From Defluviimonas aquaemixtae (GTDB lineage Bacteria; Pseudomonadota; Alphaproteobacteria; Rhodobacterales; Rhodobacteraceae), in assembly GCF_900302475.1 (NCBI RefSeq), contig NZ_OMOQ01000001.1, forward strand, positions 186,001-250,000: a DNA stretch of 64,000 bases, given 5' to 3'. Positions 8,456 through 16,516 of this stretch are shown piece after piece. Numbering within the stretch: position 1 is the stretch's first letter; each line of letters starts with the position of its first letter. The translations under genes and the position numbers were made by a program. The notes below the pieces were generated by a model. It was given only the letters and a program-made list of their open reading frames with translations. It was not told the origin of the DNA and did not search any database.

Positions 8456-9103
8456 TCAGAGGCCGAGAAGCGCCGGCAGGTCGTCCATGCGCCGGAACAC
8501 GCGGGCGCCCTCCCGTTCGAGGCGGGCACCGCCGCCATTCGGGGCGTAGCCGAAGCAGGCCATGCCGGCAGCGCGCGCGGCGCGGGCACCAGTCGGACTG
8601 TCTTCGATGACCACGCACTCACTCGATGCGGCGCCGAGATGGGCGGCGGCGTGAAGATAGAGGTCAGGCGCCGGTTTCGGGCGGGCGACGTCGTGGCGCG
8701 AGAAGATCCGGCCCCTGAGCCGCGCGTGCACCTCGGGATGCTGGCCGAGCGTGATCTCCATCTTCCGGTGGGGGCCGTTCGAGCCGACAGCATAGGGAAT
8801 CGCTGCGCCGTCCAGCACGTCGAGAAGCGTGGCAACGCCAGGGATCAGCGGCGTGCCCTCGGCGAGGCGGGCGAAGATTTCGTCGTAGACCTCGTCGAGC
8901 CAGTTTTCAGGCAGCGTCGCCCCCATGGAACGGGCGGTCTCTCCGACACTTGCCATCGTGCCCCCGATGAACAGGGCTCCGGCCCGCTCGGCGGGGATAT
9001 CGAGCCCGTATCTCGCGAGATTGGCGGAGACGACGACATCCGTCATCGGCTCGCTGTCCACCAGGACGCCGTCGCAGTCGAACAGAACGGCGGCCGGCCT
9101 CAT
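8456..9103 (-). CDS. HAD-superfamily phosphatase (PGMB/phosphoglycolate-phosphatase type)
   Basis: A 215-residue HAD hydrolase with the alpha-helical cap typical of sugar phosphatases and beta-phosphoglucomutase relatives. Motif I is FDCDGVLVDSEP with both catalytic Asp at residues ~9-11, motif II is GSNGPH, and motif IV is VIEDSPTGARAA. The subfamily dephosphorylates small phosphosugars such as 2-deoxyglucose-6-phosphate or phosphoglycolate; the true substrate is not decidable here. Start ATG at 9103 overlaps the rsmD stop by 4 nt, placing it last in a three-gene coupled run. Confidence 0.9.
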   Translation of the reverse strand: MRPAAVLFDCDGVLVDSEPMTDVVVSANLARYGLDIPAERAGALFIGGTMASVGETARSMGATLPENWLDEVYDEIFARLAEGTPLIPGVATLLDVLDGAAIPYAVGSNGPHRKMEITLGQHPEVHARLRGRIFSRHDVARPKPAPDLYLHAAAHLGAASSECVVIEDSPTGARAARAAGMACFGYAPNGGGARLEREGARVFRRMDDLPALLGL

Positions 9104-9663
9104 TCGGGCGCCCTCAGGATCGTGATGACGGTATCGCCATATTTGCGCTGATCGAGCTGCTCGAAGCCTTCCGGCGGAACCGGCGCGGCGCTTTCCTCCC
9201 ACACGATCATCGCGCGAGGGGTGAGCCAGCGCCCCTCGACGCAGGATGCGAGTGCGGCTTCTCCGAGTTCTCGGCCGTAAGGCGGGTCGAGGAAGACGAG
9301 ATCGAAACCCGGGCCCCGGTTCGGACCCATGCGGGTAGCGTCGCGGCGCCAGACATCCATCACGCCCATCGCGCGCATCAGGTCAATGTTGCGCTGCAAA
9401 AGCGCGCGCGCGGCCGCGCCGTCGTCGACAAATGCGACCCGCGCCGCGCCGCGCGACAGCGCTTCCAGTCCGAGCGCACCGGTGCCAGCAAAGAGGTCCA
9501 GGACGCGGGCACCCTGAACGGGGTTGCCGTAGGGTCCGTTCATCAGAAGATTGAAGATCGCTTCGCGCACGCGGTCAGAGGTGGGGCGCAGCTGGGCCGC
9601 CTGATCGCCGAGCCCCACCTCGGCGAGTTTCAGCCCGCGTTTCTCACCACCGATGATCCTCAT
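9100..9663 (-). CDS. rsmD: 16S rRNA (guanine(966)-N(2))-methyltransferase
   Basis: A 187-residue class I SAM-dependent methyltransferase modifying G966 of 16S rRNA in the small subunit. The family opening RIIGGEKRGLKL is present. The SAM-binding motif is DLFAGTGALGLEALSRGA (~55-72), and the catalytic N-6/N-2 methylase tetrapeptide appears as FLDPPYG (~125-131). Its ATG overlaps the stop of the FAD reductase gene by 4 nt, and its own stop overlaps the HAD gene start by 4 nt. Confidence 0.94.
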   Translation of the reverse strand: MRIIGGEKRGLKLAEVGLGDQAAQLRPTSDRVREAIFNLLMNGPYGNPVQGARVLDLFAGTGALGLEALSRGAARVAFVDDGAAARALLQRNIDLMRAMGVMDVWRRDATRMGPNRGPGFDLVFLDPPYGRELGEAALASCVEGRWLTPRAMIVWEESAAPVPPEGFEQLDQRKYGDTVITILRAPE

Positions 9664-10868
9664 CCTTTCAGAAGCGGCTTGAGATCGGTTTCCGGGTCGG
9701 CAATGACGGCTGGATCAGGCGATTTCCCCATTTCGATCAGCCTTTTGCCGATCATGTAGGCGCGCGCGTCATTCATCGCGTCGATCGCGAGGAGGTCGCC
9801 GCCCCGGTAATACCAGAAGCTGACCGCAGCGCCGTCCGCCTTGCGGGTGACGATCCGGTCATAGCCGGTGTTGAGCCCGGCGATCTGCAGCTTCACGTCA
9901 TACTGATCCGACCAGAACCACGGCTGCGCCGCGTAGGGCGCCTCTGCGCCGAGCATGTTGGCAGCGACGATTTCGGCCTGGTCGATTGCGTTGCCGACGC
10001 TTTCGAGACGGATGCGGCCGCCCTTGTAGGGAAAGGACGCGCAGTCGCCGGCCGCCCAGATGTTCGGGTCGGAGGATCGGCCGAATTCGTCCGTGTGAAT
10101 CCCATTGTCGATCTCGAGTCCCGCCTCCTCGGCGAGAAGTGTCGCGGGCGTGATGCCAACACCGACAATGGCGAAATCGACCTGGAGTTCCGTCCCGTTC
10201 GACAGGACGGCGCCGGAGACGTGATCCTCTCCGGTCAGCCGGTCGAGGCCAATGTTCTCGAGGATTTTCACGCCGTGCTCAGAGTGCACGTTCCGGAAGT
10301 AGTCCGATGTTTCCGGTGCCGCGACCCGCTGAAGGATACGCGGCGCCATCTCGATCAGCGTGACGTCGAGGCCGAGCTTCGCACCCACCGCCGCGGCTTC
10401 AAGCCCGATATAGCCGCCGCCGACGATCAGAAGCTTTCGGCCTGCCACGAATTCCGGCGCCATGGCATCGACATCGGCGAGCGTGCGGACCGTGTAGACC
10501 CCAGGCAACTCACCACCGATGGCGGTCGGAAGGCGGCGCGGGCGCGAGCCGGTCGTAAGCGCCAACTGGTCGTACGGAATGGTCTCTCCACCGACGCGCA
10601 CCGTCCTGGCGGTCCGGTCGATTGCGGTTACGGTGTTGCCGAGCTTCAGCGTCACCATCTGCTCGTCCCAGAAAGACGGTGCGCGGAGGTAGAGCCGATC
10701 CAGCTCCATTTCGCCGAGGAGGTAGCCCTTGGACAGCGGCGGGCGCTGGTAGGGAGGGGCGGGCTCCTCTCCGATCAGCGTCACCGACGCGTCATAGCCA
10801 AGCGAGCGCAGCTTGGCGGCCAGCGACGCGCCGGCCTGCCCCGCGCCGACGATGACGATCCCGCTCAT
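9660..10868 (-). CDS. FAD-dependent ferredoxin-reductase-type oxidoreductase
   Basis: A 402-residue pyridine-nucleotide-disulfide-fold flavoprotein without a redox-active CxxxxC pair. That places it with the NAD(P)H:ferredoxin/rubredoxin/putidaredoxin reductases. FAD site VGAGQAGASLAAKL lies at residues 6-19, NAD(P)H site GGGYIGLEAAAVGAKLG near 150-166, and second FAD motif IWAAGDCAS near 270. A C-terminal reductase domain closes it. Its electron acceptor is probably a [2Fe-2S] ferredoxin. The adrenodoxin-type ferredoxin encoded at 55005-55328 is a candidate partner by family logic only. It is first in a coupled run with rsmD and the HAD phosphatase, an association without obvious functional sense. 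Confidence 0.88.
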   Translation of the reverse strand: MSGIVIVGAGQAGASLAAKLRSLGYDASVTLIGEEPAPPYQRPPLSKGYLLGEMELDRLYLRAPSFWDEQMVTLKLGNTVTAIDRTARTVRVGGETIPYDQLALTTGSRPRRLPTAIGGELPGVYTVRTLADVDAMAPEFVAGRKLLIVGGGYIGLEAAAVGAKLGLDVTLIEMAPRILQRVAAPETSDYFRNVHSEHGVKILENIGLDRLTGEDHVSGAVLSNGTELQVDFAIVGVGITPATLLAEEAGLEIDNGIHTDEFGRSSDPNIWAAGDCASFPYKGGRIRLESVGNAIDQAEIVAANMLGAEAPYAAQPWFWSDQYDVKLQIAGLNTGYDRIVTRKADGAAVSFWYYRGGDLLAIDAMNDARAYMIGKRLIEMGKSPDPAVIADPETDLKPLLKG

Positions 10869-10948
10869 GGCACAACTCCCTCTGGCCGATGGTCGCGCGG
10901 ACCCTATATCGTGGCATTGGGAAAACGCAACGCGAGAGGATCAGACAC

Positions 10949-11437
10949 ATGGCGATTTCGGAGGGAGAGCGGCTGCCCGGGGCGACGCTCCTATCCATAG
11001 GCGAGAACGGGCCAGAGACGGTCGAGCTGGAGGCCAAACTCAAGGGGCGGAAGGTGATCATCTTCGGTCTTCCGGGCGCCTTCACGCGCACCTGTTCCTC
11101 GGCCCACGTGCCGAGCTTCATCCGCACGGCCGACGCGTTTCGCGCGAAGCAGGTGGACGAGATCATCTGCGTCGCTGTCAACGATCCTTTCGTCATGCAT
11201 GCCTGGGGCGAGGCGACCGGGGCGACCGCCGCGGGCATCACAATGCTCGGCGATGCCTCGGCGGAGTTCACGCGGGCGCTGGGAATGACGTTCTCGGCTC
11301 CGGCGTCGGGTTTCTTCGACCGCTCGAAGCGCTACGCGCTTTGTGCCGAGGACGGTGTCGTCAAGGTGCTTCACGTGGAGGAAGGTCGCGGCGTGTGCGA
11401 CACATCGGGCGGCGAGTCCATGCTCGCCGCGATCTGA
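10949..11437 (+). CDS. Peroxiredoxin (Prx5-type)
   Basis: A 162-residue thiol peroxidase. The peroxidatic cysteine is C49 in PGAFTRTCSSAHVP, the Prx5 subfamily signature, which differs from AhpC or BCP. Other cysteines in EIICVAV, YALCAED and RGVCDTS offer candidates for a resolving or mixed-disulfide Cys. Family members reduce H2O2 and organic peroxides using glutaredoxin or thioredoxin. Start at 10949 has GAGAGGA ~10 nt upstream. The gene is divergent from the FAD reductase across an 80-bp region likely holding both promoters, and converges on the MscS gene. Confidence 0.93.
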   Translation: MAISEGERLPGATLLSIGENGPETVELEAKLKGRKVIIFGLPGAFTRTCSSAHVPSFIRTADAFRAKQVDEIICVAVNDPFVMHAWGEATGATAAGITMLGDASAEFTRALGMTFSAPASGFFDRSKRYALCAEDGVVKVLHVEEGRGVCDTSGGESMLAAI

Positions 11438-11460
11438 TCCGCGTTGCGGTGGTTCGCGCC

Positions 11461-12297
11461 TTAGGCCGCCTCGGCCGCCGGGCCGACGAGGTGACGGGTC
11501 GGAAACGGAATGTCGATGCCTTCGGCGTCGAACCGGTCCTTCACCACGCGCTTCAGGTCGCAGGTCGTGTCCCACCAGTCTCCGCGATCCACCCAGACCC
11601 GGACCGTGAAATCGACCGAGCTGTCGCCGAGATTGGTGACCTTCACGAATGGCTCCGGCTCGGCATGGATGCGCTCGTCCGAGGCGATCACGTCGTGCAG
11701 AACGCGCTCGACCTTCTTCAGGTCGCTGTCATAGGCGACGCCGAAAGTCAGATCGACGCGCCGCGTCGGGTTCACTGAGTAGTTGGTAATCTTGTTCGAC
11801 CAGATGTCGCCGTTGGGCACAATGACCTGGACGTTGTCGAGCGTCGCGAGCTCGGAAAAGATGAGGGTGATCTCCTTGACCGTGCCCGACGTGCCGGCGA
11901 CTTCGACGTAGTCGCCCGTCCTGAAAGGCCGGAACAGGATCAGCATCACGCCTGCGGCGATGTGCGACAGCGTCCCCTGAAGCGCCAGCCCGATTGCCAG
12001 CCCCGCCGCACCAATCAGCGCGACGAGCGAGGTGGTCTGGATGCCGAACCTGTTGAGAATGAATATTCCGGCCAGCGCGAGAATCGCGTATTTCAGCAGG
12101 CTCCCGAGAAAGCCGAACAGCGTATCGTCAATTTTCGGATAGCGATGCGAAATCGCGAGCACCCGGCGTTTCGCCCAGCCCGCGACGAAAAGCGCGACGA
12201 TCAGGATGAGGATCGCGTAGAGCACGTTCAGCGCAATCTGCAGCGCCATGTCGATGCGATCCTGGGTGATCAGTTCCGACCAGTTCGTGAATTCCAT
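11461..12297 (-). CDS. Small-conductance mechanosensitive channel (MscS family)
   Basis: A 278-residue protein of the minimal MscS length. Three predicted membrane helices lie at about 17-40, 64-85 and 90-125. The pore-lining TM3 region is Gly/Ala-rich (ALIGAAGLAIGLALQGTLSH) and is followed by LFRPFRTGDYVEV, the canonical start of the beta domain. The C-terminal alpha/beta vestibule domain is complete. The family releases osmolytes on hypo-osmotic shock from the inner membrane. It follows phhB by about 120 bp on the same strand. Confidence 0.93.
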   Translation of the reverse strand: MEFTNWSELITQDRIDMALQIALNVLYAILILIVALFVAGWAKRRVLAISHRYPKIDDTLFGFLGSLLKYAILALAGIFILNRFGIQTTSLVALIGAAGLAIGLALQGTLSHIAAGVMLILFRPFRTGDYVEVAGTSGTVKEITLIFSELATLDNVQVIVPNGDIWSNKITNYSVNPTRRVDLTFGVAYDSDLKKVERVLHDVIASDERIHAEPEPFVKVTNLGDSSVDFTVRVWVDRGDWWDTTCDLKRVVKDRFDAEGIDIPFPTRHLVGPAAEAA

Positions 12298-12420
12298 GTC
12301 TGTCCCCTTGCCGTCAACTCTGCGGCGCGCGCACCTGAACCTTTCGGTGCCGGCTGACGGTCCCGGATGTCAATGGTTTACGCGGCGAAAAGTTTCCTGT
12401 CAGGCGGCGCGGGCCCGCAC

Positions 12421-12792
12421 TCAGGACCGTTTCCCGGCTGCATGAACCTCGCATAGGCAGGTCACTGGCTCTCCGTGGTCACGCTGCACCTCCGCCTCGC
12501 CCGCGATCTTGTCCATCCGCTTGGCAAGCTTGAGGTCGAGTTCCGAAAGCCCGCCGCAGTCATGCGTGGTCAGCGTCACGTCCACGACGTTGTAGACGTT
12601 CGTCCATTCGGGGTGATGGTTCAGCTTCTCCGCCTGTAGGGCCGCGCGCGACATGAAGCCCCAGGCCTCGGAGAAATTCCTGAACTTCAGTATCTTCCGG
12701 ATCGCGTCGCGGTCGGGCACCGCGGCCCAGCCGGTGTCGCCAAGCGCCGGCAACTCGGCCGTACGCTCGGATTCCGTCAGCAACTCGGCCAT
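12421..12792 (-). CDS. phhB: 4a-hydroxytetrahydrobiopterin (pterin-4a-carbinolamine) dehydratase
   Basis: A 123-residue PCD/DCoH family protein that recycles the pterin cofactor of aromatic amino-acid hydroxylases. The active-site motif EKLNHHPEWTNVYN, with the two catalytic His, is at about residues 57-70, and the downstream THDCGGLSELD supplies the third histidine region. A start 36 nt upstream (12828) is possible, but ATG at 12792 gives the usual length. Only 4 bp separate it from the upstream GST gene. No phenylalanine hydroxylase gene is in the window, so a partner must lie elsewhere or the protein may act in molybdopterin metabolism. Confidence 0.92.
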   Translation of the reverse strand: MAELLTESERTAELPALGDTGWAAVPDRDAIRKILKFRNFSEAWGFMSRAALQAEKLNHHPEWTNVYNVVDVTLTTHDCGGLSELDLKLAKRMDKIAGEAEVQRDHGEPVTCLCEVHAAGKRS

Positions 12793-12796
12793 TTCG

Positions 12797-13414
12797 TCAT
12801 CCTTTCTGTTCTGCAAGCGCCGCGTCATCGGCGTCGGTGGCGCGTCTCAGGGCGGGCCGCTCGCTGATCCTCGCCCAATAAGCCTCCAACGCCGGGCGCG
12901 ACCCGATCGTGCCGAAGCGCATGCCGTAGCCGATCTGCGAGCCGGTCGCGACGTCGACGGCCGAAAACGTGTCGCCCGCCAGATAGGGGTTCTCGCTCAC
13001 CGCCCGTTCCAGCGCGTCGAGCGCGACGTCAAGGGAGCCGAATCCTACCTGTCCCCGCTTGTCGTCGGGAACGATCCAGCCGCAGATCTTTGCGATCACC
13101 GTCGCTTCGAATGGCCCCGCACCGAAGAATAGCCAGCGGTAGTACGACGACCGGTCCGCGGGCGCGAGACCGGCCTCGGGGAACGCATCCGCGAGATAGG
13201 CGCAGATCGCGGCATATTCGGTAACGATCCGGCCACCGTGAACGAGCGTCGGCACTTTGCCCATCGGATTGATGGCGAGATATTCGGGCGATTTCATCGG
13301 CGCGCCGTAGTCGAGATAGCGCACCTCATAGGGTTGGCCAACCTCCTCCAGCATCCAGCGCGCGATTCGGCCGCGCGACATGGGGTTCGAATAGAGCGTG
13401 AGGCTCGCGGCCAT
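12797..13414 (-). CDS. Glutathione S-transferase family protein
   Basis: A 205-residue cytosolic GST. The thioredoxin-like N-domain (1-80) contains LTLYSNPMSRGRIARWMLEE, where the serine in SNPMSRG is the probable glutathione-activating residue. It also has PMGKVPTLVHGG with the cis-proline of the glutathione site. The C-terminal helical domain follows. ATG at 13414 matches the conserved N-terminus; the longer open frame upstream is non-homologous. The gene is immediately upstream of phhB. Substrate is unknown. Confidence 0.9.
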   Translation of the reverse strand: MAASLTLYSNPMSRGRIARWMLEEVGQPYEVRYLDYGAPMKSPEYLAINPMGKVPTLVHGGRIVTEYAAICAYLADAFPEAGLAPADRSSYYRWLFFGAGPFEATVIAKICGWIVPDDKRGQVGFGSLDVALDALERAVSENPYLAGDTFSAVDVATGSQIGYGMRFGTIGSRPALEAYWARISERPALRRATDADDAALAEQKG

Positions 13415-13508
13415 CGTAGATCTCCTTGCCGTTGTCAGCTTGGTCGAAATTCTCCCGCCGCAGGACCGAAACTTCAATGCATCCGATCGGAAATATCCGA
13501 TGGGCGCG

Positions 13509-14687
13509 TCAGCCTTCGCCTGAAGTCTTGCGGAACGGGCCATACTCCATCAGCACCTCGATCTCCGTGCCGACGGCGCGCGCCTCGGCCTCGAGATAAC
13601 GTGCGACGGCGGTGCGGAAGGACGGCTCTCCGATCCAGTGCAGCGAATGCGTCTCGACCGGCAGGTAGCCGCGCGCCAGCTTGTGTTCCCCCTGCGCGCC
13701 GGCCTCGACACGGGAGAGTCGATGCGTGATCGCATAGTCGATCGCTTGGTAGTAGCAGCATTCGAAATGCAGGAACGGGTGGTCCTCGATGGCGCCCCAA
13801 TAGCGGCCGAACAGCGTCTCGCGGCCGATGAAATTGAGCGCCCCCGCCACCGGGCGGCTGTGGCGCTCGGCGAGGATCAGAAGCACGTCGTCGCGCATCG
13901 TCGCCTGAACTTCGTCGAAGAAGGCGCGGGTGAGATAAGGGCGTCCCCACTTGCGGCTGCCCGTGTCCTGGTAGAAGGCCCAGAACGCGTCCCAATGCTC
14001 GGCGCAGAGCGCGTCGCCGGTCAGCGCGCGGATCTCGCCGCCGAAGGCCGCGGCACCGCGCCGTTCGCGCCGGATCGCTTTGCGCTTGCGCGCGGAGAGG
14101 GCCGCCAGGAAGTCGCCGAAGCAGCTGTAGGCCGCATTCTCCCAATGGAATTGCTGGCTCATGCGGTGAAGAAGACCCATTTCCGCGCCCGCCTCGGCTT
14201 CCTCGGCGGTGCAGAAGGTGACATGCGCGGACGAGAGCCCGTTCTGCGCCGCGACCTGAACCATCGCCTGGACTAGCGCGGCGCGGCCCGCCGCTTCCCA
14301 GCCCGGACGGGTAAGAAAGCGTCGCCCGGTCGCGGGTGTAAAGGGGACCGCAGATTGCAGCTTGGGATAATAGGCCCCGCCCGCGCGCTCCAGCGCGTCG
14401 GCCCAGCCGTGGTCGAAGATGTACTCCCCCTGGCTGTGCGACTTCGCATAGAGCGGCATGACCGCGATCGCCTCCCCGTCCGCGCGCGCGACGAGGTGGT
14501 GCGGCTCCCACCCCGTGTTCCGTCCGACGGAGCCCGACCGTTCCAGCGCGAGCAGGAAGCGATGCGTCGTAAACGGGTCAAGAGGTCGCCCAATTGCCGC
14601 TTCCGGGCAGGCGCAGGAATCCCACTCGTCGGGCGAGATCGCGTCGAGCCCGGTGAGCATGGTCACTTCGATGGTCGTCTGGTCCAT
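13509..14687 (-). CDS. COG3146-type GNAT acyltransferase (peptidogalycan/FemAB-like)
   Basis: A 392-residue protein of the DUF482/COG3146 family. It opens with LDAISPDEWDSCA and PFTTHRFLLALERSGSVG, and has the hallmark GWEPHHLVARADG and YSCFGDFLAALSARKRKAIR. These proteins combine GNAT-fold lobes as in FemAB aminoacyl transferases, but no reaction has been firmly assigned. It lies 48 bp downstream of the GDPD gene on the same strand, so RidA, GDPD and this gene probably form one transcript. The family is common and full-length in Alphaproteobacteria. Confidence 0.85.
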   Translation of the reverse strand: MDQTTIEVTMLTGLDAISPDEWDSCACPEAAIGRPLDPFTTHRFLLALERSGSVGRNTGWEPHHLVARADGEAIAVMPLYAKSHSQGEYIFDHGWADALERAGGAYYPKLQSAVPFTPATGRRFLTRPGWEAAGRAALVQAMVQVAAQNGLSSAHVTFCTAEEAEAGAEMGLLHRMSQQFHWENAAYSCFGDFLAALSARKRKAIRRERRGAAAFGGEIRALTGDALCAEHWDAFWAFYQDTGSRKWGRPYLTRAFFDEVQATMRDDVLLILAERHSRPVAGALNFIGRETLFGRYWGAIEDHPFLHFECCYYQAIDYAITHRLSRVEAGAQGEHKLARGYLPVETHSLHWIGEPSFRTAVARYLEAEARAVGTEIEVLMEYGPFRKTSGEG

Positions 14688-14735
14688 GTCCTGCCTTCCC
14701 TGCCTGTCATAGGTGGGAACGCGGGCCCTGACACG

Positions 14736-15515
14736 TCAACCCGGCAGTGCCGCATCATAGCCTTCGAAGGTGACGTTCGTCGCAACGCGCCGCGCCTCGA
14801 CTTCCGCCTCGGGGGAGCGGATCGTCCAGCAGAGGATCTGCGCGCCCTCGGCGCGAAGCTCGGCCACGCGGGGCCGGGCCAGATCGCCCGCCTCGTGGGA
14901 AATGAAGCTCGCACCGACAAGGTGGTAGTCGGGGATCTCGCGCAGCCGGTTGCGCGTCGCCGCGGGCAGAAGCGGCCAATCCTCTTCCGTGTAGGCGGAT
15001 GTGACGATCCCGCGCGGGCGGTCGGTGGCCGCCCCGGCCACGGCGGCCACCGAGTGCGGGTTGAATGACATCAGCGCGACGGAGCCGGCATAGCCCTGGA
15101 TCGCCTCCGCCACAGCGCGTTCGAGCAGCCCGACATTCGGACCCATCCTGCCGTCCTGATCCTTGATTTCGATGAGAAGCGGAACACGGCCGTCGACCAG
15201 CGCCAGAGTCTCGGCGAGCGTCGGGATCCCATCCTCCGCGTCCATCAGGCGGATCTGGCCGAGGTCCGCCGCGCGCACGCCGCGGATCGGTCCCGTCCGG
15301 CCGGTCAGGCGCTTCAGGTCGTAGTCGTGAAAGACCATCGGCACGCCGTCAGCCGAGGGCTGGATGTCGCATTCTATGCCGTAGCCCGCCGCGATCGCGG
15401 CGCGGAAGGCGGCGGGCGAGTTTTCCGGCCGGCCCGCCGCCCGGTCGTGAAGTCCGCGATGGGCGAGCGGCCGGGTGAGGAACGCCTCTGGCAGTGGCAC
15501 GGGCCGGGGCGCCAT
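14736..15515 (-). CDS. Glycerophosphodiester phosphodiesterase family protein
   Basis: A 259-residue GDPD TIM-barrel enzyme hydrolysing glycerophosphodiesters from lipid turnover to glycerol-3-phosphate and an alcohol. Catalytic motifs visible are AHRGLHD (first His) and ECDIQPSADGVPMVFHD (metal-binding Glu/Asp and second His), with LIEIKD later supplying another metal ligand. No signal peptide is evident, so it is the cytoplasmic (UgpQ-like) type. The start ATG shares one base with the RidA stop (TGATG), indicating coupling. Confidence 0.92.
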   Translation of the reverse strand: MAPRPVPLPEAFLTRPLAHRGLHDRAAGRPENSPAAFRAAIAAGYGIECDIQPSADGVPMVFHDYDLKRLTGRTGPIRGVRAADLGQIRLMDAEDGIPTLAETLALVDGRVPLLIEIKDQDGRMGPNVGLLERAVAEAIQGYAGSVALMSFNPHSVAAVAGAATDRPRGIVTSAYTEEDWPLLPAATRNRLREIPDYHLVGASFISHEAGDLARPRVAELRAEGAQILCWTIRSPEAEVEARRVATNVTFEGYDAALPG

Positions 15516-15979
15516 CAGGCGACCTCGAAGACCGCCTCGATCTCTACCGCGACGCCAAGCGGCAGGGCGGGCGCCGAGACCGCGGCGCGGGCATGGCGGC
15601 CGGCGTCGCCCAGCACCTCGACCATCAGGTCCGAGCAGCCGTTGATCACCTTAGGCTGGTCGGCGAAGTCGGGCGTTGAGTTGACGAAACCCGTCAGCTT
15701 CACCACCCTCGCGACCCGGTCCAGATCGCCGCCAAGCGCAGCCTTTGCCTGTGCCAGAAGGCTCATCCCGCAGCGCCGCGCCGCTTCGGCGCCTTCGGCC
15801 ACATCCATCGTGTCGCCGAGTTTGCCCTTGATGAGGCCTTCGGAGCTTTGCGAAATCTGGCCTGACACGAAGAGAAGGTCGCCCGAGCGGACGTAAGGCA
15901 CGTAGTTCGCCGCAGGGGCGGGCGCGTCGGGCAGGGTGATGCCCAGCTCTGAAAGGCGTGCGTCGATCTTTCCGGCCAT
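15515..15979 (-). CDS. RidA family (YjgF/YER057c/UK114) protein
   Basis: A 154-residue RidA-fold protein. It is longer than the ~130-residue archetype and belongs to the subgroup with an N-terminal extension (IDARLSELGITLPDAPAPAANYVPYV). It shows the conserved GDLLFVSGQ and a C-terminal PLGVAVEIEAVFEV segment. Canonical RidA deaminates reactive enamine/imine intermediates of PLP enzymes; several subgroups lack the key Arg, and I cannot place it confidently in the active class. ATG at 15979 is chosen for its family-like N-terminus. It is coupled to the GDPD gene by a one-base overlap. Confidence 0.9.
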   Translation of the reverse strand: MAGKIDARLSELGITLPDAPAPAANYVPYVRSGDLLFVSGQISQSSEGLIKGKLGDTMDVAEGAEAARRCGMSLLAQAKAALGGDLDRVARVVKLTGFVNSTPDFADQPKVINGCSDLMVEVLGDAGRHARAAVSAPALPLGVAVEIEAVFEVA

Positions 15980-16045
15980 GTGAAGGTCTCCTCGGTTCAG
16001 ATTCGCGCGCACGTTAGCCGTGTCGTTCCCCGCGGGGAAGGCCGG

Positions 16046-16516
16046 TCACGATCCTCGGCCCACCGATACGACCAGCCGTGGCAGGAAGCGGCCCGGGATG
16101 CTGCCCGACGGCACATTTCCGGCGTGGCGCGCGCCCATGCGTTCGTAGAAGTCGACGGCGTAAGGATCGGCTTCGATCACCAGTTCCGTCATGCCCGCTG
16201 CGCGCGCGAGGGCCAGCGCCGCGTCGAAAAGCGCCCGCCCGACGCCATTGCCGATCCGGGACGGCTCGACGAAGAGCTTTTCCATGGATTTGCCCGCGAT
16301 CTGCACGAAACCGACGGGCACGCCGTCCGCGACCGCGACGCGCACGTGGGTCGCGGCGAGGTCTGCCGCCGTGAGAGTCAACTCTGCCCGGCACGCCTCG
16401 ATGAACGAATCGTCATAGCCCCAAAGCGCCTTCGAGCGCAGGCAAAGCGCCGAGAGATTGGCCAGTTCCTCCACCCGCGCCGGCCGGATGACGATGTCAG
16501 CTCTCGCGGAAGGCAC
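16046..16516 (-). CDS. GNAT family N-acetyltransferase
   Basis: A 156-residue single-domain GNAT. It begins IVIRPARVEELANLSALC and carries the acetyl-CoA motif EPSRIGNGVGRALFDAAL (~90-107), then DPYAVDFYERMGAR, the usual C-terminal motif. No ATG is available. GTG at 16516 is the best start and overlaps the hlyD-like 3' end by 20 nt; there is no convincing ribosome site, so translation may depend on coupling to the upstream secretion genes. Substrate is unknown. The co-orientation makes it the third gene of the type I secretion run, where an acyl/acetyltransferase modifying a substrate would be attractive, but nothing beyond position supports that. Confidence 0.82.
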   Translation of the reverse strand: MPSARADIVIRPARVEELANLSALCLRSKALWGYDDSFIEACRAELTLTAADLAATHVRVAVADGVPVGFVQIAGKSMEKLFVEPSRIGNGVGRALFDAALALARAAGMTELVIEADPYAVDFYERMGARHAGNVPSGSIPGRFLPRLVVSVGRGS